In this document: piece by piece, positions 46,801-58,800 of the stretch
How the letters are laid out: each line of letters starts with the position of its first letter
Position numbering within the stretch: the stretch's first letter is position 1
Source of the DNA: Harmonia axyridis
Taxonomy: Eukaryota > Arthropoda > Insecta > Coleoptera > Coccinellidae
Length of the DNA: 64,000 nucleotides
NCBI RefSeq assembly: GCF_914767665.1
Contig: NC_059507.1
Span: 10,106,001 to 10,170,000, forward strand
Reading direction: 5' to 3'
The notes under the pieces: model-generated
Told to the model about the DNA's origin: nothing
The model's database searches: none
The model's input: the letters and a program-made list of their open reading frames with translations, nothing else
Translations under genes and position numbers: made by a program

Positions 46801-47487
46801 TAGTAAATCACCCAAAAATGGATTGTGTTGACTTGACCTTGCAGCATCATTATTGCTTCTGTTCATATAATCATTTTGAAATAGATGATTGCTAAAGTTT
46901 CTGGGTTCCATTTGCACTCCTTTATTGATCTGATTATTACTTTTTACATCATTCATAGTTCCTACATTTGTATTCCTATCATCCATACCATGAACTGCTT
47001 TTATCGGCTGGCTATTTGAATACTCATCTTCTTTGGATTGATCAGACTTAGTAGATTTATCATCATTTAATGAAATTTCAAGAAAATTCTGTGGTGATAA
47101 GTTATCATTCTTAGACCTTGTTGTAACAGGAGAAAAACTGCTTAAACCTGTACTGACATTTGTCTTCAACAAACTTACATTTTCATTAGGTGTTGAAAAA
47201 TGTTGTGGCCTTATAATATTTGGCATCTGATGCTGAACAGTCAACTGTGACACTTTTTGAGACAGTGAGTTGATTGATGAAGCAGGGGGAAGCTGCGAAG
47301 GTGGTATTCTTGAAGGTGGCAACTGCGATACTGGTATTTTAGGTAAATGAGGTGAGGGAGAAGAACCCCTGGAAGAATTTTGTGGTGATGCGATTCCATT
47401 GAAATTGTACTGAGGCACAGGTCTTGTAGCAGGGTTCACTGCTTTCTCTGATAAACTAGGAGATCCATTTATCCTATTCTCAGACAT
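43804..47487 (-). CDS. Sec24AB: COPII coat subunit Sec24AB, intronless, 1227 aa
   Basis: One uninterrupted frame. Residues 1 to about 480 are Pro/Gln/Asn/Ser-rich and disordered, as in Sec24A/B. The zinc-binding domain follows at about 563-587 (CRAC, 17 residues, CNLC), then the trunk (AVYLFLLDISRLAVECGYL and the GFIAYDS block), beta-barrel, helical and gelsolin-like domains (DRFENALSYHEFLQHI near the C-terminus). Sec24 pairs with Sec23 and selects cargo at ER exit sites. Choice of AB over CD rests on overall feel, so the subfamily is less sure than the family. CDS without introns is odd beside the many-exon neighbours, but the full disordered N-terminus, lack of defects and an acceptor (TTTTTCAG) about 22 nt before the ATG point to an ordinary gene with a 5' untranslated intron. 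Divergent from msps. Confidence 0.93.
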   Translation of the reverse strand: MSENRINGSPSLSEKAVNPATRPVPQYNFNGIASPQNSSRGSSPSPHLPKIPVSQLPPSRIPPSQLPPASSINSLSQKVSQLTVQHQMPNIIRPQHFSTPNENVSLLKTNVSTGLSSFSPVTTRSKNDNLSPQNFLEISLNDDKSTKSDQSKEDEYSNSQPIKAVHGMDDRNTNVGTMNDVKSNNQINKGVQMEPRNFSNHLFQNDYMNRSNNDAARSSQHNPFLGDLLKNNDNKPVVNHSLQQGNFQPLHSQLPLSQHFKNSPSALGQPTPVQSQFPKVGMQNVSNSVYPVTNVNKPNISANRMPSPNNIPVHNQPLAPPNSNNFVPRPTSGVRPSFNLSAMGSQFQNNQATLGNPRLPSMPQNVSNYRSPGNLQPLATPPTYPPSYNGEQKQSTPSFNQPPPTQNYSPSHVRPQMQSSRYPTVPPQSTATQPSMPPYSQQYQGNLAQNQRNSGYATNQYQTQSYGQNVVSQGFNKLWGMENYDLLQTINILPPSKIPAPKILLGNETLNSANCSGEIFRSTLTKIPESQSLLQKSRLPLGILIHPYKDLTQLSVIQCNVIVRCRACRTYINPFVSFVDSKRWKCNLCYRVNELPEEFQYDPVSKTYGDPSRRPEIRSSTIEYIAPAEYMLRPPQPAVYLFLLDISRLAVECGYLNLFCSVLQEELVNLPGDSRTQVGFIAYDSCLHFFSFAEGLSQPHEMMVLDIDDIFLPCPDNLLVNLKDKMELIRDLLNELPTRYNNSYDSNSAMGAALQAAHRMMSATGGRVTVFQSSLPNVGPGALTPREDPNQRSAAEVQNLKPANDFYKRLALDCSSQQISVDLFIINSQYIDIATISGISRFSGGSVQHFPLFKHNRPILSDKLERCFRRYLIRKIGFEAVMRIRCTRGMSIHTFHGNFFVRSTDLLSLPNVNPDAGFGMQVSIDENLSDVDTVCFQAALLYTSSKGERRIRVHTLCLPVVSALHEIVHSADQQCIVGLLAKMAVDRSIESSLSDAREAFINVVIDILSSYKLSLNLGSTPNGLLAPNCLKLLPLYISALLKTQAFRTGTSTRLDDRVKAMIDMKTLPLMRLIQCVYPDLYPVHNLEEQQIILNVEEIPIHVPPRLQLTSRNIDSIGAYLMDTGDHMILYVGSSVSQVFLMEGLGVQNFNSLDEQLYDIPFIENETNLRLVSFINYLNEEKPHPATIQIIKDNSPNRGVFLERLVEDRFENALSYHEFLQHIKAQVK

Positions 47488-49879
47488 TTTGGATGTTCAA
47501 TATTCACTGAAAAACATAAAATTCGCGATAGAATCATATAGGAATTAATAAGCTTCATTCATCAGCATACAAACGTTTTGAAAAATGAACAAAAACTGCT
47601 AATTCATCAATTTCCTTGAAAGATCAATTAAATAATTAAACAGGAAACTTCTCAGAGGCGATGAGTGATCAGAACGAAAAAATAGTTCAATAATGATGGA
47701 ATTTGGTCCTTTTAAAAAGATAAATCAGGAAGTTCATGAACCAATGTCGAACTAAACGAATAATCCCATATTTACCTGGAAATTAATGGGAAATTTTATC
47801 ACAAATGCAGTTTTTCATACTTCATATTTTAATATTGTTCTGATTTTTCATTCAAAGATTATTTGTGGTATCACCTACTGTCAATCTTACGTGGCGTCAA
47901 CAGCAGAGCCATCTTTCGGGTTTTAATTATAAGATAATCATAGAATTATAATTGTTTTTGAGATTGAACTACCAGGTCAGGAAAAATTTGAAATTGGTAC
48001 TTTTTCGAATTTACTTTATGAAAAACAACCATATATGCAATCTTTAAATGATCGAATTAAAAAAAAAGTGAACAAAGTGTGATTTTCAACATGTCTTGAA
48101 TGTCCGTTATTGGTCGACTATGGAAAAATCTCTGAGATTTATATGCTTATTCTGAAACATTTTTTATTTTGATAAAATGAATTGGAAGTATAACATTAAT
48201 AATAAATAAGAGTCTAACTTATATACCATTAGATGTTTAACATCTAACCTCATACTATTCAAATTTTAGAACTGGTCGGTCTTAAAAGAATTATTCTGTA
48301 CAAACCTTAGAATATAGATACAATTGTAGATATTAATGTTCTAAGGTACAATACAAACTATACCTATTGCTTGGATATGAAATATCGACGTTGTCGAAAC
48401 GGCGTTAAATTTAAATAAAAATTCCGTGGATACGAATGTGGTTGCTCCAAGCAAAATCATTACTTGAGGTTATTTTTGATACCAGTTGCGACAGATTTTT
48501 GAATAACAATTACAGACTTTTCAAACAAATATTTTATACACGTTATTTTGGAGATAACGTATTTAGAATACACCATTAAACAGTCTTTGATTAAACATTC
48601 ACTGTTAGGGTATAATAAAGTTGATATATTTAATTATCAATCGCGCCTAAATTCCTTCGATATTCCTCTACATAAAACTTGTTATCCTTCAAAATGAAAA
48701 ATTTCAAATACTTCTGATCAGACCATTTAGGGAGAAAAAGGAACACTGAATTTTTGAATCTTATTGGATGAAATGAAAATCGATCAATGTCAGTTGACAC
48801 AAACAAATCGTAATAATTGTACCGAAAACTATCTTATTAGAATTGCAGAAATATTGAAAAACGTTATTTAACTTCGAACCAAATTTCTGATAACATATTA
48901 AAATAACTGTCTCAATGAAACATGAAATAAGTTTCTTTTAGTTCGTTTAGGCGGGGATAATTTCAAATCAGACATTTTGCCTAATAGAAATGTCAGTAGG
49001 ACTTAACGTTTTTTGTATTAAGTGGTACTTTTTTGTTTGAAGGTTTTTGTGTTCGTTTTATAGTCCGTAAATATTTTGAACTTGGATTTTCCTAAAATTG
49101 TAACCAACTTACGAGATATACAATAAGGTATGTATTAATAATTTGTGGAATATATCATTTTTTATTAACAGATAGGTCATTGATAGTGAAATAGATTTGA
49201 ACGACTTTCGAGTACTAGTAATGATTATTTTGCTTCTAATTGTTCAATCTATCTGAATCATTTTTATTTTGGTAGCTAGAAAGTGAATATCAAAAGAAAA
49301 TATAACTCAAATCCAAATATACGGAGTAAATGTTATTATTTCATTACCATTGTAAACGAGACCGGAACTAAATATATAGTGTTACATTGATAATAACAAA
49401 TTTATTCATTTTGTTCGCGAAAATTCATATTTTGGCGCAAAGGCACTACATTATCCTCTTCTAAACAGTTTTTCCTGGAAAGAATTTCAGTTCTTGGATT
49501 ATTTTATATTTGGTGATCAATCTATTTGAAGTGGCCTAAAAAAAACAAAAGTTCCATAGTTTGGCAATTCTATTATCTACTCTTTTTGTTTGACTGCTTA
49601 ACAGCACCTAGAGTGCATATTGCATCTCTAATATTATGTTGCATGACTCACTATCTTCTAAAATATTTTATTTTTTTTGAAGTAAAATGACAATTCATGT
49701 CAGGAAAATCAGTATTATTCTTTGAAAGGGGAAATGAATTGTTCAGAGGGGTTTTTGGACTTCACCAGGCATGAAATTTAATCCTTAATTTGATGACCCA
49801 TTTTTCTGATACCCTATCGGTTGCTAACAATCTATACTATTTATTTTATTGAATTTCAAAGTACTTTCTTCTTAGCAAA
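47488..49879. promoter_or_regulatory. Divergent 5' region between Sec24AB (-) and msps (+)
   Basis: 2.4 kb without coding frames. On the msps side TTCTTCTTAG ends 4 nt before the ATG, a likely acceptor of a 5' untranslated intron, so the msps first exon lies somewhere here. Promoters are not identified. Confidence 0.5.
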
Positions 49880-52800
49880 ATGGAGGACGAAGAATATAAG
49901 AAACTACCTATAGAAGATCGATGTGTTCATAAGTTATGGAAAGCTAGAGTAAACGGTTACGAAGAAGTCACTAAATTATTCAAACAAATTGATGATGAAA
50001 AATCTCCAGAATTTGGAAAATATTTAGGGTTAGTTAAGAAGTTTGTGATAGACACCAATGCCATGGGACAGGAGAAAGGCTTAGAAGCCACACTTGCTTA
50101 TGTTGAAAATTATGCTCATGCTGGTAAGACAGTTTCTGAAGTAATGTCTGGGATTGTTACTAAGTGTATGGCAGCTCCGAAAGCAAAAACTAGGGAATTA
50201 GCTTTGCAAATTACTCTTATGTATATTGAAATTGAAAGACAAGAAGCAGTGCTGGAGGAATTATTGAAAGGAATGGAATTGAAGAATCCAAAAATTGTTG
50301 CTGCCTGTGTTGTTGCTTCTACAACGGCACTCAAAGAGTTTGGAATAAAAATAATCACTCCTAAGCCTTTGGTAAAGAAACTTCCAGCTCTCTTTGCTGA
50401 TAGAGATAAAACAGTAAGAGATGAGGCAAGGCAATTGGCAATTGAAATGTATAGATGGATGGGACCTGCTTTAAGGTAAATAATATATACATACACAGTC
50501 CCTCAATCTCACTTTTTTTATATAAACAAAAACTTTTATCTTATAACCTTCTCAAGTGTTTCTTCTTCAGTATTTTATCAGGTTTGTATGCATTTATATT
50601 GGGTTTTAATATTAGTTCGCACTCAAAAATATCTGCTCTTCCAAGTACTTTCTCTATCTTTATTACTGCATATTCCTCTCATGTTGTACTTGGTACAACA
50701 AGTAATTTTTGCACAAGATTAAAGTGGATAAATCTTGAAATTAATTTTCAGACCACAACTTTCAACCCTTCAACCTCTTCAAATTACTGAATTGGAAGCA
50801 GAGTTTTCCAAAATTGAAGGCCAAAAGGTCCAGCCTACAAGATATATTAAATCTCAACAACAAAAACAAGCCAAAATCAAAGCAGAGGCAGAAGCTGCAG
50901 AAGGTAAATTCTTTTTTTTTATATCAGGATTAGATTGTGATCTTATGAATCTTTTTCAGATTGTGAAGAAGAAGACGAGGAAGAAGATGCTCCTCAAATC
51001 GATTCTTATGACCTTGCCGATCCAGTGGATATTTTGTCTAAGCTCCCAAAAGATTTTTATGAAAAATTGGAAGCAAAAAAATGGCAAGAGAGGAAGGAAT
51101 CTTTAGAGTTATTGGAGAATCTCTTGAAAACTCCAAAATTGGAAAATGGAGAATATGGTGACCTTGTTAGGGCTCTTAAAAAGGTATGCTTTCATGATAT
51201 CTGATTATTGCATTAAGACCCCTCATTAAACTATGCCTTGTTATTGTTTTTTTTTAGATAATCCAAAAAGACAGCAATGTGATATGTGTGGCTCTAGCAG
51301 CAAAATGTTATGCCTCATTAGCTTCTAGTTTGAAGAAGAGGTTTCAAACTTATGCTGGAGCAGTGATACCAGCTTTGCTAGAGAAATTCAAAGAGAAAAA
51401 GCAAAATGTGCTCATAGCCAATAGGGAAGCAATTGATGCCATATATTTAACGGTAAAAATTATTTATTTAATTATCATTGGGATTTATTCTAAATATAAT
51501 AATTTCTAGACTTCATTGGAAGCTATTTTAGAAGACACTCTTGAAGCATTGAATAATAAAAATCCGAGTGTTAAATCAGAAACAGCACTCTTTTTAGCTA
51601 GATCTCTTACTAAAACTCAACCGCAAGCACTGAATAAAAAATTATTGAAAGCCATTACCAGTGCCCTTGAAAAGAACGTAAATCAATCAGATCCTACAGT
51701 GAGGGATTCTTCATATGAGGCATTGGGTACTCTAATGAAACTTGTTGGGGAGAAAGCCATTGGACCGTTTCTTGGTGAATTGGAAAAGGATAATTTGAAA
51801 ATGACGAAAATTAAAGAATTCTGTGAGAAGGTGGTTATCTCAGTTAAGGTATCCGCTCCAAAGAAGGAAAAAGCTCCTGTAACAATTAAAACTAAAGAAA
51901 CTAAAAGTGAACAATCAAAACCAGCTACCAGTTCTAAAACCGTCAAGAAGGGTAAGTACATAAATATAAATATGTATTTGTACTTGGACTCAAGTAAAAA
52001 CTCTGAAAGAGCTGAAGTTTGTTGGAATCATTCATGGCGCAAGTACTTTTCATCCCTTTCTGAAAGAAAATCGTTGATCCCGATGATCCTTGTTAGGATA
52101 ATGGAAACATAATCATTAAAATATTCTATTATTATTGGTCTCTGTTTCAAAGTTTCAAGTCAAACTGGAGTTTTAAAGTTACATTCACACATAAAGGCTA
52201 AGAATTGAAGTTATAGTGTATTAAAACTTGCTGTTTACAGTTCTTTGTTTACAATCTGGATACAATAAACAATAGTGAATGCTAAAATCATTGAAGAAAA
52301 AAATTTCTAATAGTTTTTTAATTTTTTTTTGTACTGTTGAAAATTTGAGTGAAATATGTAAATGCAAATATTTGTGAATGATTTAATTTCTAGGCGCGGA
52401 GAATGCGAAGAAAAAACCTCAAATCTCCTCTGGTTCAGCTACTATAGTTAAAAGTAAAGGTGCCAAAGGTTTGAGTAGTAAAATTAACAATAAACCTATA
52501 GAAAGAGAATTGAGTGATGAAGAAGTTGATTCATTGATTGCCGACAAAATCAGTGCCAATATTATAAGTGATATTGCAAGTGCAAATTGGAAGTCAAGGT
52601 ATCTACACATTTGTCAGATTCCTACTTTCTAATTTTTAGAAAACGATAACACTTGAGCTTCAGCTACAATTTTATGTCGTACATTTCAGACTTGCTGCGG
52701 TGGAACAGCTTCAATCTGAAATTCAAACACAAGAATCTAAGGACTTGCCATGTCAAGCTTTGGTCAAGTTCATTTCACGCAAACCTGGACTCAAAGATAC

Positions 52801-55800
52801 GAATTTTCAAGTATTAAAAGCTAAACTTGACCTCATGAAATATTTGGTAGAAAACTGCACTTTCAGCGTAACCGTTGCAGATTGTTGTTTGAATGATCTT
52901 ACCGAGAAGTTTGGGGACCCTAAAAATGGTAATACGATATCAGTCGTAATTTCGGCAATAGCGGAAGCAGCTGGATTTCCTCATGTGGCTAACGTAGTAC
53001 TGGATTTTGCTGTGACCCAGAAAAGTCCTAAGGTTACATCGGAAGCTTTTCTCTGGTTATCTAATGCCATATTAGAATTTGGATTCGCGTAAGTGTTATT
53101 AACTATGTTTTGATACGTTATTGGGGTAAAAGTTCAATTGATACCTCTTTTATTGCTTCTTAGTCTTATCGACACTAGAAAATTTTGTGATCACTTTCTG
53201 ATTCACTGAAAAATGTGTTAATTTATGCTTCAGTATTTGATCTAATTAGAACCTTATTTATTTATTATAATCGAATAGAAATTGCGATATTTTATGGTCG
53301 TGTTATTTGATTATAAAATAATATTAATTTCTCTATTTCAGTATCGTAATAAGTTCATTACAGTTCTAAAAACAGTGCTGTAATGAACTCATTACAGCAT
53401 CGTTTTCAGTTATATTTTTCGGTTTGTGGTTGTATATATTGACTTCCAATCCTATCAAATTTCAACAAACGTTAATGTCAAAATAATATAATTCGGATAT
53501 AGTGAAATGATTTGCAACATTAATCGCAATTTCTCTTAATTCTGGTGGTGTTAAATCAATTTCGAATTTAATGAGTAATTGTAAATTATTTCAAAATTCT
53601 AAACGTACGATCCATATCCAAATTCCGTAATCTGTCAATGTTTGTAACAGTCACACCAACTGCAATGATACAATACAAATGTCACTAGGATATTCAATCT
53701 AAATTTTTCATTTAATTTCGACAATAACTCACAAAACTAGACTGAAATAGAGAAAATATCGTCTAATACTCGTTGCAGAAGGCAATTCCAACACTCATGC
53801 GTTCGCATTCGTGTTAGAATAGAAGCCCATTCTGCAACTTGTTTTAGAATATACTATTATTTGCCAAATTGGACTTGAATAAAATCAACAAATAACAAAT
53901 CTTGAAATTTCTGAGATCTCAATGTTTCTTGTTTTCTTATTCTGAATTTGATGAAATTTCACTATCTTGTTTCATCTATTTAAATTTTTATGAAATTTGG
54001 CATGGGTATTTGGATTGTTTTGTAAACTCATTAGCAGCCTATTTTGACCCTAGCAGGTTTTCGTTGACATATTAAATCAATAAAAATGACAATACTATGT
54101 CATTCTGATATAATTCACTTTGGAATTAGCAGAGTTTTTATATTCATTTCAGAAATTTGAATACGAAAGTTCTCATCGATCACAGTAAAAAGGCCTTGGC
54201 TTCTGCAAATCCAGCTGTTCGCCAAGCAGCAATATCTCTATTAGGGACCATGTATCTTTATATTGGACCATCCCTGATAGTTTGTTTCGAAAGTGAAAAG
54301 GCTACTCTGAGGGAACAGATTCAAGCTGAATTTGATAAACATGACGGCGAACAGGCTCCAGCACCATCAAGAGGTATAATCATGGTCAATTCAGTGGATC
54401 AATTTATGAATATAAATTTTTTTTATTCAGGTGTGACAAAGTCTGAAAGTGTGGCTACTCTAGATAACCTAGAAGATGCTGAAGAGGGAGAAGAAGCTCC
54501 AGTTGTGAATATACAAGATATTCTACCTAGGATAGATATCAGTTCTCAAATAACAGAAACTTTAATTAATGAAATGTCTGATAAGAATTGGAAGGTGAGA
54601 AATGAAGCTCTTACAAAAGTGAGCACCATCATACAAGAAGCTAAGCTGATTAAACCGAATATTGGAAATTTACCACAAGCACTATCAGAGAGGCTTGGCG
54701 ATAGCAATACCAAAATTGCACAGTTATCGACGAATTTATGTGAAGCATTAGCCAAGGCTATGGGTCCTCCCATTAAGCAGCATGTTAGAACCTTATTACC
54801 TGGAATATTGCAAGGTAGGAAAATATAGACAGTGTAGATAATATTGTCCGATTTATAAGAATCGTCATAGATCTGAGACTTTTAAGAAGTCTAGAGTTTT
54901 TGAGCGCTCATTCATTCATCTGCAGTTTGGAAATTACCAAAAAAATAAATTTCGGACAGCCATATTCAAGGAACACTTTGCGGCATTTTGCCTATTAAGA
55001 TCTAAAGCTATTCTGCAAATTTCAATTTCGAAAGTTATTTCATTTCTTCCATCATTAGGTCTCGGAGATAACAAAGCTTGGATGAGAACAGCAGCTTTAG
55101 ACGCAATGAATGCCTTCGCAGATCAAGGAGGTTACAAAGAATTCTTCGAAGGTGAAATGATCGGTGATGCCCTCAAAACTGGCTCACCAGTTCTACGTTC
55201 CGAATTGTGGGCTTGGCTTGGGGATAAGATGCCTAAAAGTAATCTAATATTAGCAAGTTTCAGAATTTTTATTCACTCAATTCCTTTTAGTACCATTAAA
55301 AACAATACCAAAGGATGAACTCACAATTTGTATTCCGTATCTTTATAATAATTTAGAAGATCGAAATGCAGATGTAAGAAAGAATGCTCAGGAAGCCATA
55401 TTAGGTTTCATGATCCATACAAGTTATGAATCTATGTTGAAACAAACTGAAAAACTGAAGGTAAGGTTGAGTTTGAAGTAGAAAATTTTGCATGTACTCC
55501 TTGTTGCTCAATTTGCCTATTTCTATAGTGTATTACCCTATATGTACCAACTCCCATAGGGCGTCTATGACATGACATCATCAATGACGTCATTATGATA
55601 GCTAAAATGGCGGGTAATTTGAATTACGTGGTCTTATGCATCTCTTGCATACACCCTTTTTAATTGAGTGGTATAATGTCACCTACTTATTTGTAGCCTG
55701 GATCCAAGAACGTTATTGTGGCTCTTCTGGAAAAAGTAAGGCCAAATTTACCAGTTAAAGCTTTACCTAAAATGCCCCCACCTGAAAAAGAAGTTAAAAG

Positions 55801-58800
55801 CGTAAAGGGTACAAAACCCGTTGCAAATGCCAAAAATGCAGTTAAACCAAAAGTATGTAAACGTAGATCATATAATGTTGATTTCTTTTATCTGTATCCT
55901 TATTGTAGAGCGCAAACGTAGCAAGACAGTCTACAGTACCTAGCCGTAAGAAAGAGGACGATGTTGATACGTCTCCTTTATTGGTTGTAAATAATATGAA
56001 ACATCAAAGAACTATCGACGAATCAAAACTGAAAGTACTGAAGTGGAATTTCACTACACCTAGAGAAGAATTTGTTGAATTGCTCAGAGAACAGATGACT
56101 AATGCTAATGTTAATAGGACCTTGCTAGCCAATATGTTCCATTCCGATTTTAGGTGAATATATCTTTGTGTTACTGAATTTTTATCGATAACCATTGTGA
56201 TATTATTGAATTTTGCAGATATCATCTGAAAGCCATTGAATCTCTGAACGAAGATCTGGCAGAAAACGGTTTAGCCCTAATTTCTAATCTTGACTTGATA
56301 CTAAAATGGTTAACTTTAAGATTCTTTGATACAAATCCTTCAGTGCTATTGAAAGGTTTAGATTATCTGAATTTAGTATTTGAGATGCTAATCGACAACC
56401 ATTATAGACTTCAGGAGAATGAAGCTTCATCATTCATACCATATTTGATAGTTAAGGTAGGAAATATGTATAATCTTCTGCTTGAATGCAATCAGTTATT
56501 TTTGAGAACGATATAAATTAATTTGACAAAAGAAATATGTTATTGAATTTGCAACACAAGCTCTGAAGATTTGAATGATTCACCTCTATTATAAAAAACT
56601 GGGTTTACGGTTACATCAATTTAAAATAAACACGTGTTTATCGCATTTTCATTTGGATTTCCAATAAAGTATGCTAGTTATTTTGAGTCTGATATGATTA
56701 ATTTTCACTAAAGGAAGGTAATTAAAAAAACAACATTGAATTCTAACCTCAAACAGATAGCTATAGCGATGTTGTAAGATTTTCGGAATCCCTATTCCAC
56801 CAATTCATCTGGATTATGTTTGTTTGATTTTTAGATTGGTGATCCAAAAGATGCAGTTCGAAATAGTGTGAAAGCACTCTTCAGACAAATTGCATTTGTT
56901 TATCCAGTTAGTAGGTTATTTACTTGTATTATGGAAGGTTTGAAATCCAAGAATGCTAGACAGAGAGCAGAATGTTTGGATGTTATGGGATCAATGATTG
57001 AACTGGATGGTAAGATATCATCTTTAATAACTGTTAAATGATCGAAGATGTAACATAAAATTGAAGTGGAACGAAAAAAAAAAGGGCGGAAAGCACCGAT
57101 ATATGCAGTCAGGAGCTTAAAAGAATTATTTCTAAAAGAATAATCAATAAATTTTCTGTACAGATTTTCTTTAATTATCAATATATTGCTTGGATTGTAT
57201 TGGTTCTTGTATATATTATAGGTATAACAATATGTGTACCGTCACCAACTGCTTGTCTGAAAGAAGTGGCCAAACAGATCTCAGATCGTGATAATTCTGT
57301 GAGAAACGCTGCTCTGAATTGTGCTGTACAAGCTTATTTGATTGTGGGAGAAAAAATTTACAAGATGGTGGGAAATGTGAGTAAAAAATATTTTTATTAA
57401 TAATTTTTATATTATTCATAATAATGGGTCAAAAGTTCACAAAATCGTGATACTACAAAGTTTTGATAGGTATGAAGTTATACTTGATTTGAGTTGTCAG
57501 TGTCTTTAAACTAACCTCAATAGAAAGTGGTTGTAATCTACTCTGAAGAGACAAACATAGTATTTTCTTCCAAACTTTAGTGAAGATTACGAAAATTATA
57601 ACACTTCGAAGAAATTTAGGTACATGCTTTTTTTTTTAGTTAAAATCTCAAACTTACATTTTAACGCAAGCAATTTTTGAATGTTTGAATCCTAGTATTC
57701 TATATCATATCAGGATAAAAGAGACTATTATCTACTATCTTTCGTTTTCTCTTTTTGTATCTTCTTTTTTTTTCGAAAGCCTAGTTTGTTCAATCTCAAA
57801 AAAATGAGGAAAGCAATGTTGTGAAGTAGAAAGCTTGTGTTCGTTTGTTGGAGACTGCATAACTGTATATGTATATGTTATTCTCCAAGAGTGCGCCAAT
57901 GGCGAATGCATGACAAATATAACTTTTTTTTAATATTCTATTTCTATGGTTCTGATTATGCTATCAACCCGAAATATTGAACAATCTTGACATGGTTATT
58001 CTATACAGGGTGAGTTAATAGTGCTTGTACGGTCGGATATAACTCTCGAAAATTTTGGGCTAGAAGAATGACGGAATCGACAGTACTCAGCTTAAATTAT
58101 TTTTTATTTTTCAGGCCGCTCCCAATGTGTTGAAACACGATACCACTGTTTTTTTTTTTTTAATGAGAATGTCCAATTTTCATATCCTATTCATAATCTC
58201 GATGAAATTCTGATTCACTTGTCATCATTTATCTGTGGTTCTTTTAGACGTAGGCCACTTTTTTCGACGAATATCATGGATACAGAGATTTAAACTAATG
58301 ATCAAATCTTGAAAACCGTTCGAGATAATTGTACGATTCTTCTTTATCGAATTCCCGAAATATATTCAAGTTTTCTGCAAATGTAGGTATGACTCTACAG
58401 GTGGTCCGAAAGACGCTGTGATTTAAAAAAAAATGACCTTTCAAAAATGTCAATATTTCCGGATTCGAACCTACCCTGTAAATTTCAAGTTTCTAGGTCT
58501 TTCCGTTCAAGAGTTATCGTGTATACGACCGGCCATAATCGAATTTGAGGAGGGAATCTTCAGTGAGTCAAACCTCAAAATTCGAAAATTACAGACATTG
58601 TGATGAAATGATGGAATTACATACAAGCATTATTATTTTCCTCTTGTTGTGATGAAAGTATGAGTTTATTTTCATTTTCCGTCTTAACATTTCCCTTTTT
58701 GGTATTCGATTATTGATATTTCTGAATAATGAAAATAATCAGTCAGAATTATCAAGATGGCTGCAGCGATCGGACGTTCTGCTGAACTCGATTCGAATTT

